Part shown: positions 45,642 through 55,350 of the stretch, one piece after another | Layout: each line of letters begins with the position of its first letter | How positions within the stretch are numbered: position 1 is the stretch's first letter | Source: Caulobacter sp. RHG1 | GTDB lineage: Bacteria > Pseudomonadota > Alphaproteobacteria > Caulobacterales > Caulobacteraceae | Length of the DNA stretch: 64,000 nucleotides | NCBI RefSeq assembly: GCF_013181195.1 | Contig: NZ_SMZP01000001.1 | Coordinates: forward strand, 797,939-861,938 | Direction: 5' to 3' | Notes under the pieces: generated by a model | The model's database searches: none | Told to the model about the DNA's origin: nothing | The model's input: the letters and a program-made list of their open reading frames with translations, nothing else | Position numbers and translations under genes: made by a program

Positions 45642-46811
45642 ATGCGCACGCTGCTCACCTGGACACCGAGGATCCTGGCCCTGTCGGTCGCAGCCGGCCT
45701 GGGCCTCATGGGCGCCTCGCCCCTGATCAAGAAGCGCCTGCCCGAGCCGGCGCCGCTGCAGGGCATGCAACTGCCGCCCGAGCGCCCGCCCCTGTCGCTG
45801 GCGTCGCTGTGGAGCGGCGAATACCAGAAGGCGACCGAAGCCAATGTCGCCGCCAGCCTGCCGCCGCGGCCGCAGATCGTGCGCGCCTATAACCAGTGGC
45901 AGTGGAACACCTTCGGCACGTCCTACATGGCGTCCGGCTCGATCATCCGCGGCCGCAAGGGCGCACTGTTCGAAGAGAGTTACATCCTGGCCCATTGCGG
46001 ACTGATCGCGCCGGTCAATCCCGCCAGCCTGCCCGCCTTCGCCGCCCGCGTACGCAAGGCCCAGGACTGGTTCGCCAGCCGCGGGCAGAAGTTCGTCTAT
46101 GTGCTGTCGCCGGTGAAGACGACCTGGCTGCCCGACCTGGTCCCGGCCAGCTATCCCTGCCCGGCCGCCAAGCGCGACGTCCTCTATCCGGCCGCCCGCA
46201 GCGCGTTCGATGCGGCCGGCGTCCACTGGGTCGACGCCCGCGCGGTGCTGGAATCCCACCGCGGCAAGGTCGAGTACGAGCTCTTCCCCCGCAACGGCAT
46301 CCACTGGAACCAGCTGGGCGTGGCCCTGGCCGGCGAGGCCGTGACCGACGCCCTGCGCCGCCAGGACCCGTCGATCCCCAAGCTGACCTGGAGCGTGGCG
46401 ACGGGGCCTGACGAGATCGGTCCGGACCGCGACCTGTCGGCCCTGCTGAACCTGCGCCGCCCGCCGCGCGCCTGGAAGACCCCGGCCGTGACGCCCCAGC
46501 CCCTGGCCGCGCCCGGCGAAGGCAAGCTGACCCTGACGGCGGTCAATGACAGCTTCATGGACCAGTTGACCCTGTTCCTGAACCAGAACGAGCTGGTCCA
46601 TCACGCCCGCAACTACGGCTACATCAGCCTGGCGCCGATCGAGTATCACAAGGGCGGCGCGACCCTGGTCCCGGCCGAGGGCCTGACCCAGGACCTGCTG
46701 ACCTCGGACATCGTCGTGCTGGAGGCCGTCGAGACCGCGACCGGCGGCGAGCTGGGCCAGCGCTTCCTGGCCATCGTCGAGGCCGAAATGGCCAAACATC
46801 CCGCGCCGTAG
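45642..46811 (+). CDS. AlgJ/AlgX-like SGNH periplasmic acetyltransferase
   Basis: 389 aa, N-terminal membrane anchor or signal (LLTWTPRILALSVAAGLGLM). SGNH-like signatures: FVYVLSPVKTTWLPDLVP, the His motif FPRNGIHWNQLGVALAGEAV, and a nucleophile region LTAVNDSFMDQLTLFL (normally GDSF; here Asn replaces Gly). It would transfer acetyl from the AlgI-like partner onto a periplasmic glycan. Begins 2 nt after the AlgI-like stop, so certainly co-translated. Confidence 0.87.
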   Translation: MRTLLTWTPRILALSVAAGLGLMGASPLIKKRLPEPAPLQGMQLPPERPPLSLASLWSGEYQKATEANVAASLPPRPQIVRAYNQWQWNTFGTSYMASGSIIRGRKGALFEESYILAHCGLIAPVNPASLPAFAARVRKAQDWFASRGQKFVYVLSPVKTTWLPDLVPASYPCPAAKRDVLYPAARSAFDAAGVHWVDARAVLESHRGKVEYELFPRNGIHWNQLGVALAGEAVTDALRRQDPSIPKLTWSVATGPDEIGPDRDLSALLNLRRPPRAWKTPAVTPQPLAAPGEGKLTLTAVNDSFMDQLTLFLNQNELVHHARNYGYISLAPIEYHKGGATLVPAEGLTQDLLTSDIVVLEAVETATGGELGQRFLAIVEAEMAKHPAP

Positions 46812-46920
46812 GGAAAGAGGATTTTGGAGAGCGGAGTCTTTCGGCCGCCCCTCGAAAAGCCTAAATCGGGTATGAGCGTTCGGCCAATTGGCGCGACGGG
46901 CGCCGCAGGGGTTCTGTTCG

Positions 46921-48162
46921 ATGGATGACGGTCGGATCGCGGGTGCGGCCACGGCGCGTTACGCCCGCAAGAAGGAGACCATCCTGGCCGCGGCCACGGG
47001 GATCCTGAACCGCCAGGGCGTGCGCGGCATGACCCTGGCCGACGTCGCCGCTGCCGTGGGCCTGAACACCACCAGCGTCACCTACTATTATCGCAAGAAG
47101 GACGACCTGGCCGCCGCCTGCTTCATGCGCGGGCTGGAGCGCTTCGAGGCCATGGTCGACGAGGCCGCGGCGCAGGGCACGCCCGCCGCGCGCATCCTGA
47201 AGTTCCTGGACCTCTATCTCGACCTCAACCGCCGCGTCCGCCTGGGCGAGGCCACGCCGCTCACCAGCTTCGCCGAGGTCAAGGCGCTGAAGGAACCGCT
47301 GCGCGAGTCCGTCGGCGGCGCGTTCACCGATCTGTTCCGGCGCGTGCGGGCCTTCTTCGACGACCCGTCGCTGGGCCACCTGGACAAGCGTCAGCGCACG
47401 GCGCGCGCCCACCTCCTGATGGAGCAGGTGTTCTGGTCGGGCCGCTGGCTGCGCCGCTACGACGTCGAGGACTATGGCCGGGTGCGCGACCGCATGGGCG
47501 ACATCCTGCTGAACGGCCTGCACGCCACGGGCCGGACCTGGGCCCCGCAGGCCCTGCCCGATCCGACCCCGCAAGCCCAGAAAGGATCGGCGCCCGAGGG
47601 GCTGGACGGCCGCGAGACCTTCTTGGTCGCCGCCACCCGCCTGATCAATCAGCGCGGCTATCGCGGCGCGTCGGTCGAGGAGATCTCGGCCGCCCTGAAC
47701 GTCACCAAGGGCTCGTTCTACCACCACCACGAGGACAAGGACGCCCTGGTCGCCGAGTGCTTCGAGCGCACCTTCACCGTCACCCGCCGCTCGCAGCTGG
47801 ACGCGCGTGACCTCGACGCCGACTGCTGGACGCAGCTGGTCTCGACCGCCGCCGGCCTGAGCAGCTACCAGCTGTCCGAGCACGGACCGCTGCTGCGCGC
47901 CTCGTCGCTGGGCGCCCTGCCCGAACCGTTGCGCAGCGAGATGGCCGACGGCTACATGCGTGGCTGGCAGCGCTTCGCCTCGATCATCTCGGACGGGATC
48001 GCCGACGGCTCCATCCGCCCGATCGACCCCAGCATCGCCGCCCACATGATCAATTCGATGCTGAACGCGGCGGCCTCGCTGGGCGCCTGGGTCCCGGGCC
48101 TGCAGCAGGACGAGGCGGCCGAACTGTTCGCCAAGCCGCTGCTGACGGGCGTGCTGAACTAG
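46921..48162 (+). CDS. Tandem TetR-family regulator fusion
   Basis: 413 aa from ATG at 46921 (AGGGG upstream). Two full TetR units in one chain. The first HTH at about 18-65: KETILAAATGILNRQGVRGM, VAAAVGLNTTSVTYYYRKKD. The second at about 230-275: ETFLVAATRLINQRGYRGAS, ISAALNVTKGSFYHHHEDKD. Each is followed by its own helical ligand/dimer region. A single polypeptide could act as an intramolecular pseudo-dimer. No obvious target next door except the O-acetylation pair upstream; operator not found. Confidence 0.9.
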   Translation: MDDGRIAGAATARYARKKETILAAATGILNRQGVRGMTLADVAAAVGLNTTSVTYYYRKKDDLAAACFMRGLERFEAMVDEAAAQGTPAARILKFLDLYLDLNRRVRLGEATPLTSFAEVKALKEPLRESVGGAFTDLFRRVRAFFDDPSLGHLDKRQRTARAHLLMEQVFWSGRWLRRYDVEDYGRVRDRMGDILLNGLHATGRTWAPQALPDPTPQAQKGSAPEGLDGRETFLVAATRLINQRGYRGASVEEISAALNVTKGSFYHHHEDKDALVAECFERTFTVTRRSQLDARDLDADCWTQLVSTAAGLSSYQLSEHGPLLRASSLGALPEPLRSEMADGYMRGWQRFASIISDGIADGSIRPIDPSIAAHMINSMLNAAASLGAWVPGLQQDEAAELFAKPLLTGVLN

Positions 48163-48254
48163 CCCAAAGGTTGCGACCTATTAACCATAGGGCGCCCAAG
48201 GCGATCGTCGGCTGCTACGGTGTAAGGGTCTGATTCGCTTCGAGTCCCTGCGTC

Positions 48255-49373
48255 ATGACGACGATCAATCCCTATTCGTCGACCTACGCCCCCGGCCTGA
48301 CCGCGGGGCAGACCGCCACGCAGCGCGCCAACCAGGCGACCGGCTACGGCGCGCCGCGCGACCAGAGCCCGACCATCAACACGCCGGCGGTCAACGTCAC
48401 CCTGTCGGCCGCGGCCCAGGCGGCGCTGAAGGCCCAGACCGACTCCCGCACCATCGAGACCGTCGTCTCCGAGGCCAAGGCCCAGATCACCGCGCGCCTG
48501 AAGGCTGCCGGGACCAAGGACGCCCTGAAGGGCGGCGACCCATCGATCGACTTGACCAGCCTGGATCGCCGCACGCTGTACGCCGTCGCCTCCAACAAGG
48601 GCGGCGCATTTCCGATGGAGCAGCAGGTCGTCGCCAGCCTGGCCCTGAAGAGCCAGGCCGACCAGACCCTGGCCGCCCCCGCGGCTCAGGCCCGTCTGAC
48701 CGGCGACTATGCCAGCCTCTACCAGACCGCCCTCAATCGCCTGGACGCCGCCGGCCCCGAGGAGAAGGAGACCGCCGCCTGGAGCCAGCAGCGCGAAGCC
48801 CTAGTCGAGGGCCGCAAGCAAGCCATCGCCCGCCCGGGCATCGCTCCCGCCGGCATCGCCAATGACACGGTCGCGGCCTACATGTCCGAGACCGGCAGCG
48901 CCGTGGCCGGCGCCAAGACCCGCGAGTTCGGCAAGGTCGCCACGGACGTCCGGGCGGCCCTGGACAAGCAGTACGAACTGGCAGTCTCGCCCGGCATGGC
49001 CACCGACGCCGACAGCGGCGAGATCGATTTCCGCCGCTTCGACGACCGCTCGCTGTCGGCCATCGCCCTGAACAAGGACGAGCAGTTCTCCGGCCACGAG
49101 ATCAACAAGGCCAAGGCCGAGATCCGTCGGCGCGACAGCGCCGCGATCAAGGCCGGCTATCAATCCTCGAGCGACGAGGGTTCAGCAGGTTTCGGCATGG
49201 CGATGATCACCCGCTACGCCGGCATGACGGTGGAAGAACGCGACGCCACCGGCTGGACCCCGGCCCTCTATTCCAAGATGGTCGAGTTGCAGACCGCCAG
49301 CGACAAGCTGGCCGAACTGTTCAACGCCAACGGCGCACTGGCGGGACCGCCGAGCATGCTGGACTTCCTCTAG
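48255..49373 (+). CDS. Uncharacterised protein with an internal duplication
   Basis: 372 aa, no signal peptide, Ala/Thr/Gln-rich N-terminus (NPYSSTYAPGLTAGQTATQR) like secreted or flagellar-linked Caulobacter proteins. Two related segments: DLTSLDRRTLYAVASNKGGA followed by FPMEQQVVASLALKSQADQT (about 98-137) and DFRRFDDRSLSAIALNKDEQ followed by FSGHEINKAKAEIRRRDSAA (about 258-297). I do not recognise a family. The upstream gap contains one TTAACC half-site. Confidence 0.75.
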   Translation: MTTINPYSSTYAPGLTAGQTATQRANQATGYGAPRDQSPTINTPAVNVTLSAAAQAALKAQTDSRTIETVVSEAKAQITARLKAAGTKDALKGGDPSIDLTSLDRRTLYAVASNKGGAFPMEQQVVASLALKSQADQTLAAPAAQARLTGDYASLYQTALNRLDAAGPEEKETAAWSQQREALVEGRKQAIARPGIAPAGIANDTVAAYMSETGSAVAGAKTREFGKVATDVRAALDKQYELAVSPGMATDADSGEIDFRRFDDRSLSAIALNKDEQFSGHEINKAKAEIRRRDSAAIKAGYQSSSDEGSAGFGMAMITRYAGMTVEERDATGWTPALYSKMVELQTASDKLAELFNANGALAGPPSMLDFL

Positions 49374-49378
49374 CCTAA

Positions 49379-49511
49379 GCGCCCCCTCCGTCACGCGGCT
49401 TCGCCGCGCGCCACCTCCCCCGTTTCACGGGTGAGGAAAACACGGCTTCATCCTCCCCCGCCTGCGGGGGAGGTGGATCGGCGCGGATACGCGACGAGAC
49501 GGAGGGGGCGC
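49379..49511. repeat. REP-like composite palindrome
   Basis: Outer arms GCGCCCCCTCCGTC and GACGGAGGGGGCGC enclose an inner CCTCCCCCGC/GCGGGGGAGG hairpin. It is of the same type as the 121-bp elements at 61041 and 63753 but diverged. Fills the gap between 48255-49373 and the convergent AraC gene. Confidence 0.8.
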
Positions 49512-49521
49512 TTCGCGACCC

Positions 49522-50427
49522 TCACTCCGCCGCCATCGGCGTCCGCATCGCTTCGATGTCCTTGGCCGGCGGCTGGCCGTACAGACGACGATATTCGCGG
49601 CTGAACTGCGAAGGGCTCTGATAGCCGACCTCGAAACCGGCCGCGCCGACGTCCAGGCCCGCCAGCATCAGGCGGCGGGCTTCATAGAGCCGCAGCTGCT
49701 TCTGGTACTGCATCGGCGTCATGTTGGTGACAGCCTTGAAGTGGTGGTGCAGCGAGCTCTCGCTCATCCCCACCTGCTCGGCCAGCGCCTCGATGCGCAG
49801 CGGCTGGGCGAAATGCTCGCGCAGCCAGGCCACGGCGCGGGTCACGCGGCGTCCCTGGCCCTCGGCCCCGGCGATGTGCAGCAGGCGCGCGCCGTGGGGA
49901 CCGCTGAGCAGGCGGTAGAGGATCTCCTCCTCGACCAGCGGGGCCACGGCCGCCACGTCCTGGGGACGGTCCAGCAGCCGCAACAGGCGCAGGGTGGCGT
50001 CCAGCAGCTCCGGCGAGGCCGGATTGACCGCCACGCCGCGCACGCCATCCGGCGCGGCGCTGGCGGCTTCAGGCAGGCGCCCCATCAGGTCGGCCAGGCG
50101 GGCGGGATTGATCGCCACGCCCACGCAAAGATGCGGCTCGGCTTCGGTCGCGTGGGTGATGCGCGAGGTCACGGGCATGTCCAGCGCCACCAGCAGGCAG
50201 TCGCCCACGCCGTAATGCAGCTCCTCGTCGCCGACCTTCACGCACTTTCGCCCCTGCGCCACCAGCCAGAACGACGGCCACTGATGGCAGTGCAGCGGCA
50301 TGGTGGGCGACGAACGCTTGATGACGAACAGACCATCGATCGCGGAGTCGGTCGCCTCATCCCTGGCGTAACGGGTGATCAGGTCGGCGATCTCGGCATA
50401 GGCGGCGGCGGTGGCGGAACTGGTCAA
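49522..50427 (-). CDS. AraC-family transcriptional regulator
   Basis: 301 aa. N-terminal cupin-type ligand domain (SSPTMPLHCHQWPSFWLVAQ, GVGDCLLVALDMPVTSR) as in the AraC_N group. Two HTHs at the C-terminus (LAEQVGMSESSLHHHFKAVT, FEVGYQSPSQFSREYRRLYG). Divergent from the alcohol dehydrogenase with 194 bp between starts; regulators of this group usually activate such a neighbour. An aldehyde or alcohol inducer is a reasonable guess. Confidence 0.92.
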   Translation of the reverse strand: MTSSATAAAYAEIADLITRYARDEATDSAIDGLFVIKRSSPTMPLHCHQWPSFWLVAQGRKCVKVGDEELHYGVGDCLLVALDMPVTSRITHATEAEPHLCVGVAINPARLADLMGRLPEAASAAPDGVRGVAVNPASPELLDATLRLLRLLDRPQDVAAVAPLVEEEILYRLLSGPHGARLLHIAGAEGQGRRVTRAVAWLREHFAQPLRIEALAEQVGMSESSLHHHFKAVTNMTPMQYQKQLRLYEARRLMLAGLDVGAAGFEVGYQSPSQFSREYRRLYGQPPAKDIEAMRTPMAAE

Positions 50428-50621
50428 AGGCTTGGTTTTTCCAGGCTTTCGGGATCACATCGTTCTAGACCCGCGCACCGCCGGACGAAACCCGAAGGAA
50501 CCCCGTTTGCAGGATCGTGCAAGAGACTTGCAGGATCGGGATCACGCTCGCCCGCGTTGCCGTGGCAATCCTGGCGACGTTCGATCCTCCCCGATCGCTC
50601 CCCAATCCAAGGAACATCCCG

Positions 50622-51662
50622 ATGGCCACTGCCAAAGGCTATGCGGCGCAAGCCGCCGGCGCGCCGCTCGCGCCCTTCACCTTCGACCGTCGCGAACCCA
50701 ACGCCGACGACGTCGTCATCGCCATCAAGCACTGCGGCGTCTGCCACTCGGACCTGCACATGGTCGACAACGGCTGGGGCATGAGCATCTATCCGCTGGT
50801 GCCCGGCCACGAGATCAGCGGCGTGGTCACCGCCGTCGGCTCTGCCGTCACCAAGTTCAAGGAAGGCGACCGGGTCGGCGTCGGCTGCTTCGTCGACAGC
50901 TGCATCGGCTGCGCCACGCGCGACCTGGACCGCGAGCAGTACATGCCCGGCCTGATCCAGACCTATTCCAACCCGCAGCCGGGTTCGGACCTGCCCACCT
51001 ATGGCGGCTATTCCGACCACATGGTGGTCAAGGAAGGCTATGTCCTGTCGATCCCCGACAACCTGGCCCTGGACGCCGCCGCCCCGCTGCTGTGCGCCGG
51101 CATCACCCTGTACTCGCCGCTGCGCCACTGGAACGCCAGTCCCGGCAAGAAGGTCGCCATCCTGGGCATGGGCGGTCTTGGCCACATGGGCGTCAAGCTG
51201 GCCCACGCCATGGGCGCGGAAGTCACGGTGCTGAGCCAGACCCTGTCCAAGCAGGACGACGGACTGAAGATGGGCGCGGCCCACTACTACGCCACCAGCA
51301 ACCCCGAGACCTTCAAGACCCTGGCCGGTGAATTCGACCTGCTGATCTGCACGGTCTCGGCCGGCCTAGATTGGGGCGCGTATCTGGGCCTGCTGAAGGT
51401 GGACGGCGCGATGGTGCTGGTCGGGGCGCCCGAGGAGTCGGTGTCGCTGAACGCCTTCGCCCTGATCCCCGGTCGCCGCACCCTGGCTGGCTCGATGATC
51501 GGCTCGATCAAGGAGACCCAGGAGATGCTAGACTTCTGCGGCGAGCACAACATCGTCGCCGACATCGAGACCATCTCGATCGACCAGATCAACGACGCCT
51601 ACAAGCGCATGCAGAAGAGCGACGTGCGCTATCGGTTCGTGATCGACATGGCGACGCTGTAA
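50622..51662 (+). CDS. NAD(P)-dependent alcohol dehydrogenase (YahK/CAD-type) with altered structural zinc site
   Basis: 346 aa from ATG at 50622 (SD AAGGAAC). Catalytic zinc residues Cys38 (CGVCHSDLH) and His63/Glu64 (PGHEISG) are intact; Rossmann motif [20 protein letters not shown]. The structural zinc lobe reads [16 protein letters not shown]: Cys94 and Cys97 remain but the third and fourth Cys positions are Arg100 and Met108. It reduces aldehydes or oxidises primary alcohols. Probably controlled by the divergent AraC protein. Confidence 0.92.
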   Translation: MATAKGYAAQAAGAPLAPFTFDRREPNADDVVIAIKHCGVCHSDLHMVDNGWGMSIYPLVPGHEISGVVTAVGSAVTKFKEGDRVGVGCFVDSCIGCATRDLDREQYMPGLIQTYSNPQPGSDLPTYGGYSDHMVVKEGYVLSIPDNLALDAAAPLLCAGITLYSPLRHWNASPGKKVAILGMGGLGHMGVKLAHAMGAEVTVLSQTLSKQDDGLKMGAAHYYATSNPETFKTLAGEFDLLICTVSAGLDWGAYLGLLKVDGAMVLVGAPEESVSLNAFALIPGRRTLAGSMIGSIKETQEMLDFCGEHNIVADIETISIDQINDAYKRMQKSDVRYRFVIDMATL

Positions 51663-51675
51663 CTCAAGTCCGATC

Positions 51676-51791
51676 TTCCCGGCGAAAGCCGGGACCCAGA
51701 TCTCAAGGCGCTGGGGCGAGTTGGATGAACTCCGAGTTCATAGAACCCGCCCCAGCGCCCCTCCATCTGGGCCCCGGCCTTCGCCTGGGAA
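51676..51791. repeat. Long imperfect REP-like hairpin
   Basis: Outer arms TTCCCGGCGAAAGCCGGGAC and GGCCTTCGCCTGGGAA pair imperfectly; the inner GCGCTGGGGCG/CGCCCCAGCGC arms are perfect. Lies between the alcohol dehydrogenase and the convergent TonB receptor stop. Confidence 0.75.
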
Positions 51792-51809
51792 ACGGATGGG
51801 GGCAGGCGC

Positions 51810-54800
51810 CTAAAACTTCTTCCGCAGACCAAACTTGTACGTCCGGCCCAGCGGGTCCCCGGTGAACGGGTCGTAGCCGAGGTCCAGCCGCGCGTAGGAC
51901 GGGTCCTTGTCGAACAGGTTGGTGATCGCCACGGTCGCCGTCGTGTCCCAGGGCAGGAAGACGCGGTAGGCCAGGTTGGTCAGCACCTGGGCCTTGATCT
52001 GCTTGCCGGCGCTGATCGTCACGCCCGCGCCCGTGGTGTCCTTGTAGGCGTTGGTCGCGAACGGCGCGATGCGCTGGTCGGTATAGCCGTCGATATAGTG
52101 GACCGAGAGGCGCAGGTTGTGCGGCCCGGTGTTCCACTCGGCGAAGACGTCGCCCTTCCACTGCGGGATCGGCACGACGGTGGTCTGATAGTTCAGCAGA
52201 CCGACCGCATCGAAGGCCTTCTCGACCGTGATCCCCTCGACCTGGCTTTCGCCGACCTCGTACTTCTGGACGTAGGTGGCGGTGCCGCCCAGGGTCAGGT
52301 CGCCGCCCATCACGCCGCGGAAACGGTACTCGGCGTTGAAGTCGAAGCCCGAGTTCTTCACGCTCGCACCGTTGACATAGAAGGTCTTCAGCCGCGCGAT
52401 GCTGGTGGTCGGCGTAGCGCAGGCCCCGTTGAAGGTGAAGCGCGCCACCAGGGCCGCATAGGCCGGATTGGCGCAGTTGTTCGCGCCCGCCGCGCCGTTC
52501 GGATACAGCGCATTGGTGATGCCCGCGACCGGTTCGGCGACGATCGGATTGTCGAAGTCGAACATGAAGTAGTCGACGCTACCCTTGAAGTCGCCGACGT
52601 TGAACAGCAGGCCGAAGTTATAGGTCTTGGCCTTTTCCGGCTTCAGGTTCGGATTGCTGAAGATGTCGACGGCGCGGAACACGCCCAGGATGCCCTGCAG
52701 CGAGGTCACCGAGGTGGTGGTGGTCAGCGGGTCCGGCGGACCGCGGAAGGTCGAGCCGGCCGAGGCGCGCAGGGCCATCCACGGCGTGGCCTGCCAACGG
52801 ATCGAGGCCTTGGGATTGAAGGTCGAGCCGATCGCGCCGCCATAGGTCTCGTAGCGCGCGGCCAGCTGGGCCTGGACGGTCTCGGTGATCGGCAGCGACA
52901 GTTCGCCGAAGCCGGCGATCACGTCGCTCTGGTTATCCGACGGCGTGCCCACGCCTAAGAACATGAACGGGCCGTTGCGGGCCGACCCGGTGCAGGTGGT
53001 CACCCCGAAGTCCGGCGTGTTGACGCACGGATTGATCAGGGCGTTGCTGATGTCGTTGTAGTCGGCCTTGAAGAAGCTGCGGCGGTACTGCGCGCCGGCC
53101 GCCCAGGCGATGTCGCCGCCCGGCAGGCTGATATTGGTCTTGCCGTTCAGCACCGCCTCGCCGACGAACAGGCGCGAGGACTGCTTGGTCGACAGCTTCT
53201 TGAAGAACCAGTCGACCAGGTCCTTGTTGTTGGCCAGTGCCGAATTGAAGCCCGGATTGGCCACGCCGGAGATGGCGTTGCTGGGGATCGCGCTGGAGAA
53301 GGGGTTGTAATACATGCACCCGCCCTGGCCGGGCGTGCCCTGGATGCCGGGCATCGAGGGATTGGTGTCGCAGTTGGGACCGCCCAGCCCCTGCAGGGCC
53401 AGGGCGAACCGGTTGACCAGAGTGTCGTAGCCCGTGCGGATACCGACCTCCTGGCTGTAGGTCAGGGCCATTTCCCAGCCGATGCCGTTGTCGAACTCGC
53501 CCTTCAGGTCGGCCGACACGCGGAAGGCGTCGAACGCCCGCGCGCCGATCGAGGGGCCGTAGCCGAACTTGGGATTGCCGCCGATGCCGAACGGCCGGTT
53601 GGCGACGTTCAGCGCCCCGCCGGCGAAGATCGCGCTGGGCGAGGTCGAGGTGGCGCCGGTGACAAGGTTGGTCAGCTGCACCGTCGGATTGGCGGCCATG
53701 AAGGCGATCAGGCCGGGATTGCTGGCCGGCACGAAATAACGACCGGCCAGGGCGGCGGCCGGCGCGACTTCCGCCGTCGGCACGGCCAGGGCCGCATAGG
53801 ACGGCGAGGTGTTCCACTCGGGCACGTCGGTATGGGCGTACAGCACCTCGACGTGGAACTTGGTCTTGGCCGACAGGTCGGCGTTGATCTCGCCGTAGAT
53901 CTGCACGGCGTCGGACTTTTCGACCAGATTGTCGAACGGCGTGTAGTGCCAGTAGCAGACCGGGGTCAGGCCGCTGAAGCCCGGATAGCCGCCCAGGCCC
54001 GCGCAGGCCGGGTCGCGCATGCCGCTGGTGGTGCTGGCCAGGGGAATGAAGGACGAAGGATTGCCCGCCGCCGACCAGCCGGCTTCCGGATTGGTCAGGT
54101 ACGGCGTGTTGGCCCAGTCGCGCTCGGCGATCGACAGCTTGGAGCGGTGCTGCCAGCCGGCGCTGACCAGGATGTTGCCGTTGTCCCAGGTCTTGCCCCA
54201 GGTGGCGTTGAGGCCGTAGTCGCCGTCCGAGCCCTTGATGTGGCGGTAGTCGCCGGCGACCTCCAGCCCGTTGACGTTCTTCTTGGTGATGAAGTTGACG
54301 ACGCCGGCGATGGCGTCCGAGCCGTAGGTGGCGGCCGCGCCGTCCTTCAGCACTTCCAGCCGGCCGATGGCGGCGGCGGGGATGATGTTGGTGTCGACGA
54401 TACCGGCCCCAGCCTGGCCGAACGGGTTGATCGCCAGGCGCCGGCCGTTCATCAACACCAGGGTGCGCTGCGAGCCCAGGCCGCGCAGATTGACCGAGCC
54501 CGAGCCTTCCGAGCCCTGGGCGCGGCTATCGAACTGGTTGGTGTCGCCCAGAACCCCGTTCGAGACCGAGAGGGCCTTCAGCAGTTCCACGGTCGAGGGC
54601 GAACCGCGCTTCTGCAGCTCTTCGGCCCCGATCACCTCCACGGGCAGGGCCGCGTCCTCGGGGGTGCCCCGGATGAACGAGCCGGTGACGATCACCTCAT
54701 CGACCTGGGTCGAGCTTTCGTTCGATCTCTGCTGGGCGTGCGCCACGCCGCTGGTCAGCGCGATCGCCAAGGCGAGGCTGGAGCCCCCGCGCAGGAAGCT

Positions 54801-54812
54801 GGTTCGGTTCAT
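51810..54812 (-). CDS. TonB-dependent outer-membrane receptor
   Basis: 1000 aa from ATG at 54812 (GAGGGAGGGAATTG SD); the reading from 54923 is rejected. Signal peptide ends near VAHA-QQ. TonB box VDEVIVTGS at about 37-45; plug with NLRGLGSQRTLVLMNGRR and VLKDGAAATYGSDAIAGVVN; barrel to the C-terminal TYKFGLRKKF. This is the GLGSQRTLVLMNGRR group common in Caulobacter and sphingomonads, often for sugars, peptides or phytochemicals. Substrate unknown; no transport or enzyme genes adjoin it. Confidence 0.95.
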   Translation of the reverse strand: MNRTSFLRGGSSLALAIALTSGVAHAQQRSNESSTQVDEVIVTGSFIRGTPEDAALPVEVIGAEELQKRGSPSTVELLKALSVSNGVLGDTNQFDSRAQGSEGSGSVNLRGLGSQRTLVLMNGRRLAINPFGQAGAGIVDTNIIPAAAIGRLEVLKDGAAATYGSDAIAGVVNFITKKNVNGLEVAGDYRHIKGSDGDYGLNATWGKTWDNGNILVSAGWQHRSKLSIAERDWANTPYLTNPEAGWSAAGNPSSFIPLASTTSGMRDPACAGLGGYPGFSGLTPVCYWHYTPFDNLVEKSDAVQIYGEINADLSAKTKFHVEVLYAHTDVPEWNTSPSYAALAVPTAEVAPAAALAGRYFVPASNPGLIAFMAANPTVQLTNLVTGATSTSPSAIFAGGALNVANRPFGIGGNPKFGYGPSIGARAFDAFRVSADLKGEFDNGIGWEMALTYSQEVGIRTGYDTLVNRFALALQGLGGPNCDTNPSMPGIQGTPGQGGCMYYNPFSSAIPSNAISGVANPGFNSALANNKDLVDWFFKKLSTKQSSRLFVGEAVLNGKTNISLPGGDIAWAAGAQYRRSFFKADYNDISNALINPCVNTPDFGVTTCTGSARNGPFMFLGVGTPSDNQSDVIAGFGELSLPITETVQAQLAARYETYGGAIGSTFNPKASIRWQATPWMALRASAGSTFRGPPDPLTTTTSVTSLQGILGVFRAVDIFSNPNLKPEKAKTYNFGLLFNVGDFKGSVDYFMFDFDNPIVAEPVAGITNALYPNGAAGANNCANPAYAALVARFTFNGACATPTTSIARLKTFYVNGASVKNSGFDFNAEYRFRGVMGGDLTLGGTATYVQKYEVGESQVEGITVEKAFDAVGLLNYQTTVVPIPQWKGDVFAEWNTGPHNLRLSVHYIDGYTDQRIAPFATNAYKDTTGAGVTISAGKQIKAQVLTNLAYRVFLPWDTTATVAITNLFDKDPSYARLDLGYDPFTGDPLGRTYKFGLRKKF

Positions 54813-55350
54813 CTGCAATTCCCTCCCTCGTTTGTTTTTTGACCGGCGCCCGTCTTCGCGGGGCCGGAGCATTCGTTCAGTCGGGCGGCGCCTTCCCCTG
54901 GCAGGCGCGACCAATCCGGACACGGAGCATCACGCGGTCAGCCAGGCCGACACGCCGCTCTGAGCGTTCGTTTTCGAAACTCGGTGATGCGCCTTCTTGG
55001 GTCGACAAGCCTTGGTCTCCACCGGGCCGGACACTTGAAAAGCAACGCTTACTGACCTCGCCGCCAACGGCGGGACCTTGCTCGACCTTCAGAGCCGAAC
55101 AGATGTTTCGATGATGCGGTATGTTTTGCCGCGACGTCAACCGCTGTCGGGACAGGCCTCAGCCGTGGATCTGGCGCGACACCCTGCTGACAAGTATGGG
55201 CGCCGCGACGGCTTAGAACTGAGTGCGCTGCAACATAAGCTTCGCCAAAGCCTGCGCATGAGGGGTTTCCCACGGCCCCAGCCTCGCCTAATTGAAAACG
55301 TTGGTCGCCCAAGGCGCGCCAGCGAACCGCACTAACCGGGTTTTGAATTC
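54813..55350. promoter_or_regulatory. 538-bp divergent intergenic region, TonB receptor / RND efflux operon
   Basis: No ORF here has coding character. It must contain the promoters for the minus-strand receptor and the plus-strand efflux operon. A GTTTTCGAAAC near-palindrome lies around 54970. No clear TetR-type operator is visible near the nodT start, and no regulator gene is adjacent. Confidence 0.4.

Noticed and set aside
54877..55335. Small ORFs in the TonB receptor/RND intergenic region
   Set aside because: Overlapping readings on both strands without ribosome sites or recognisable sequence.
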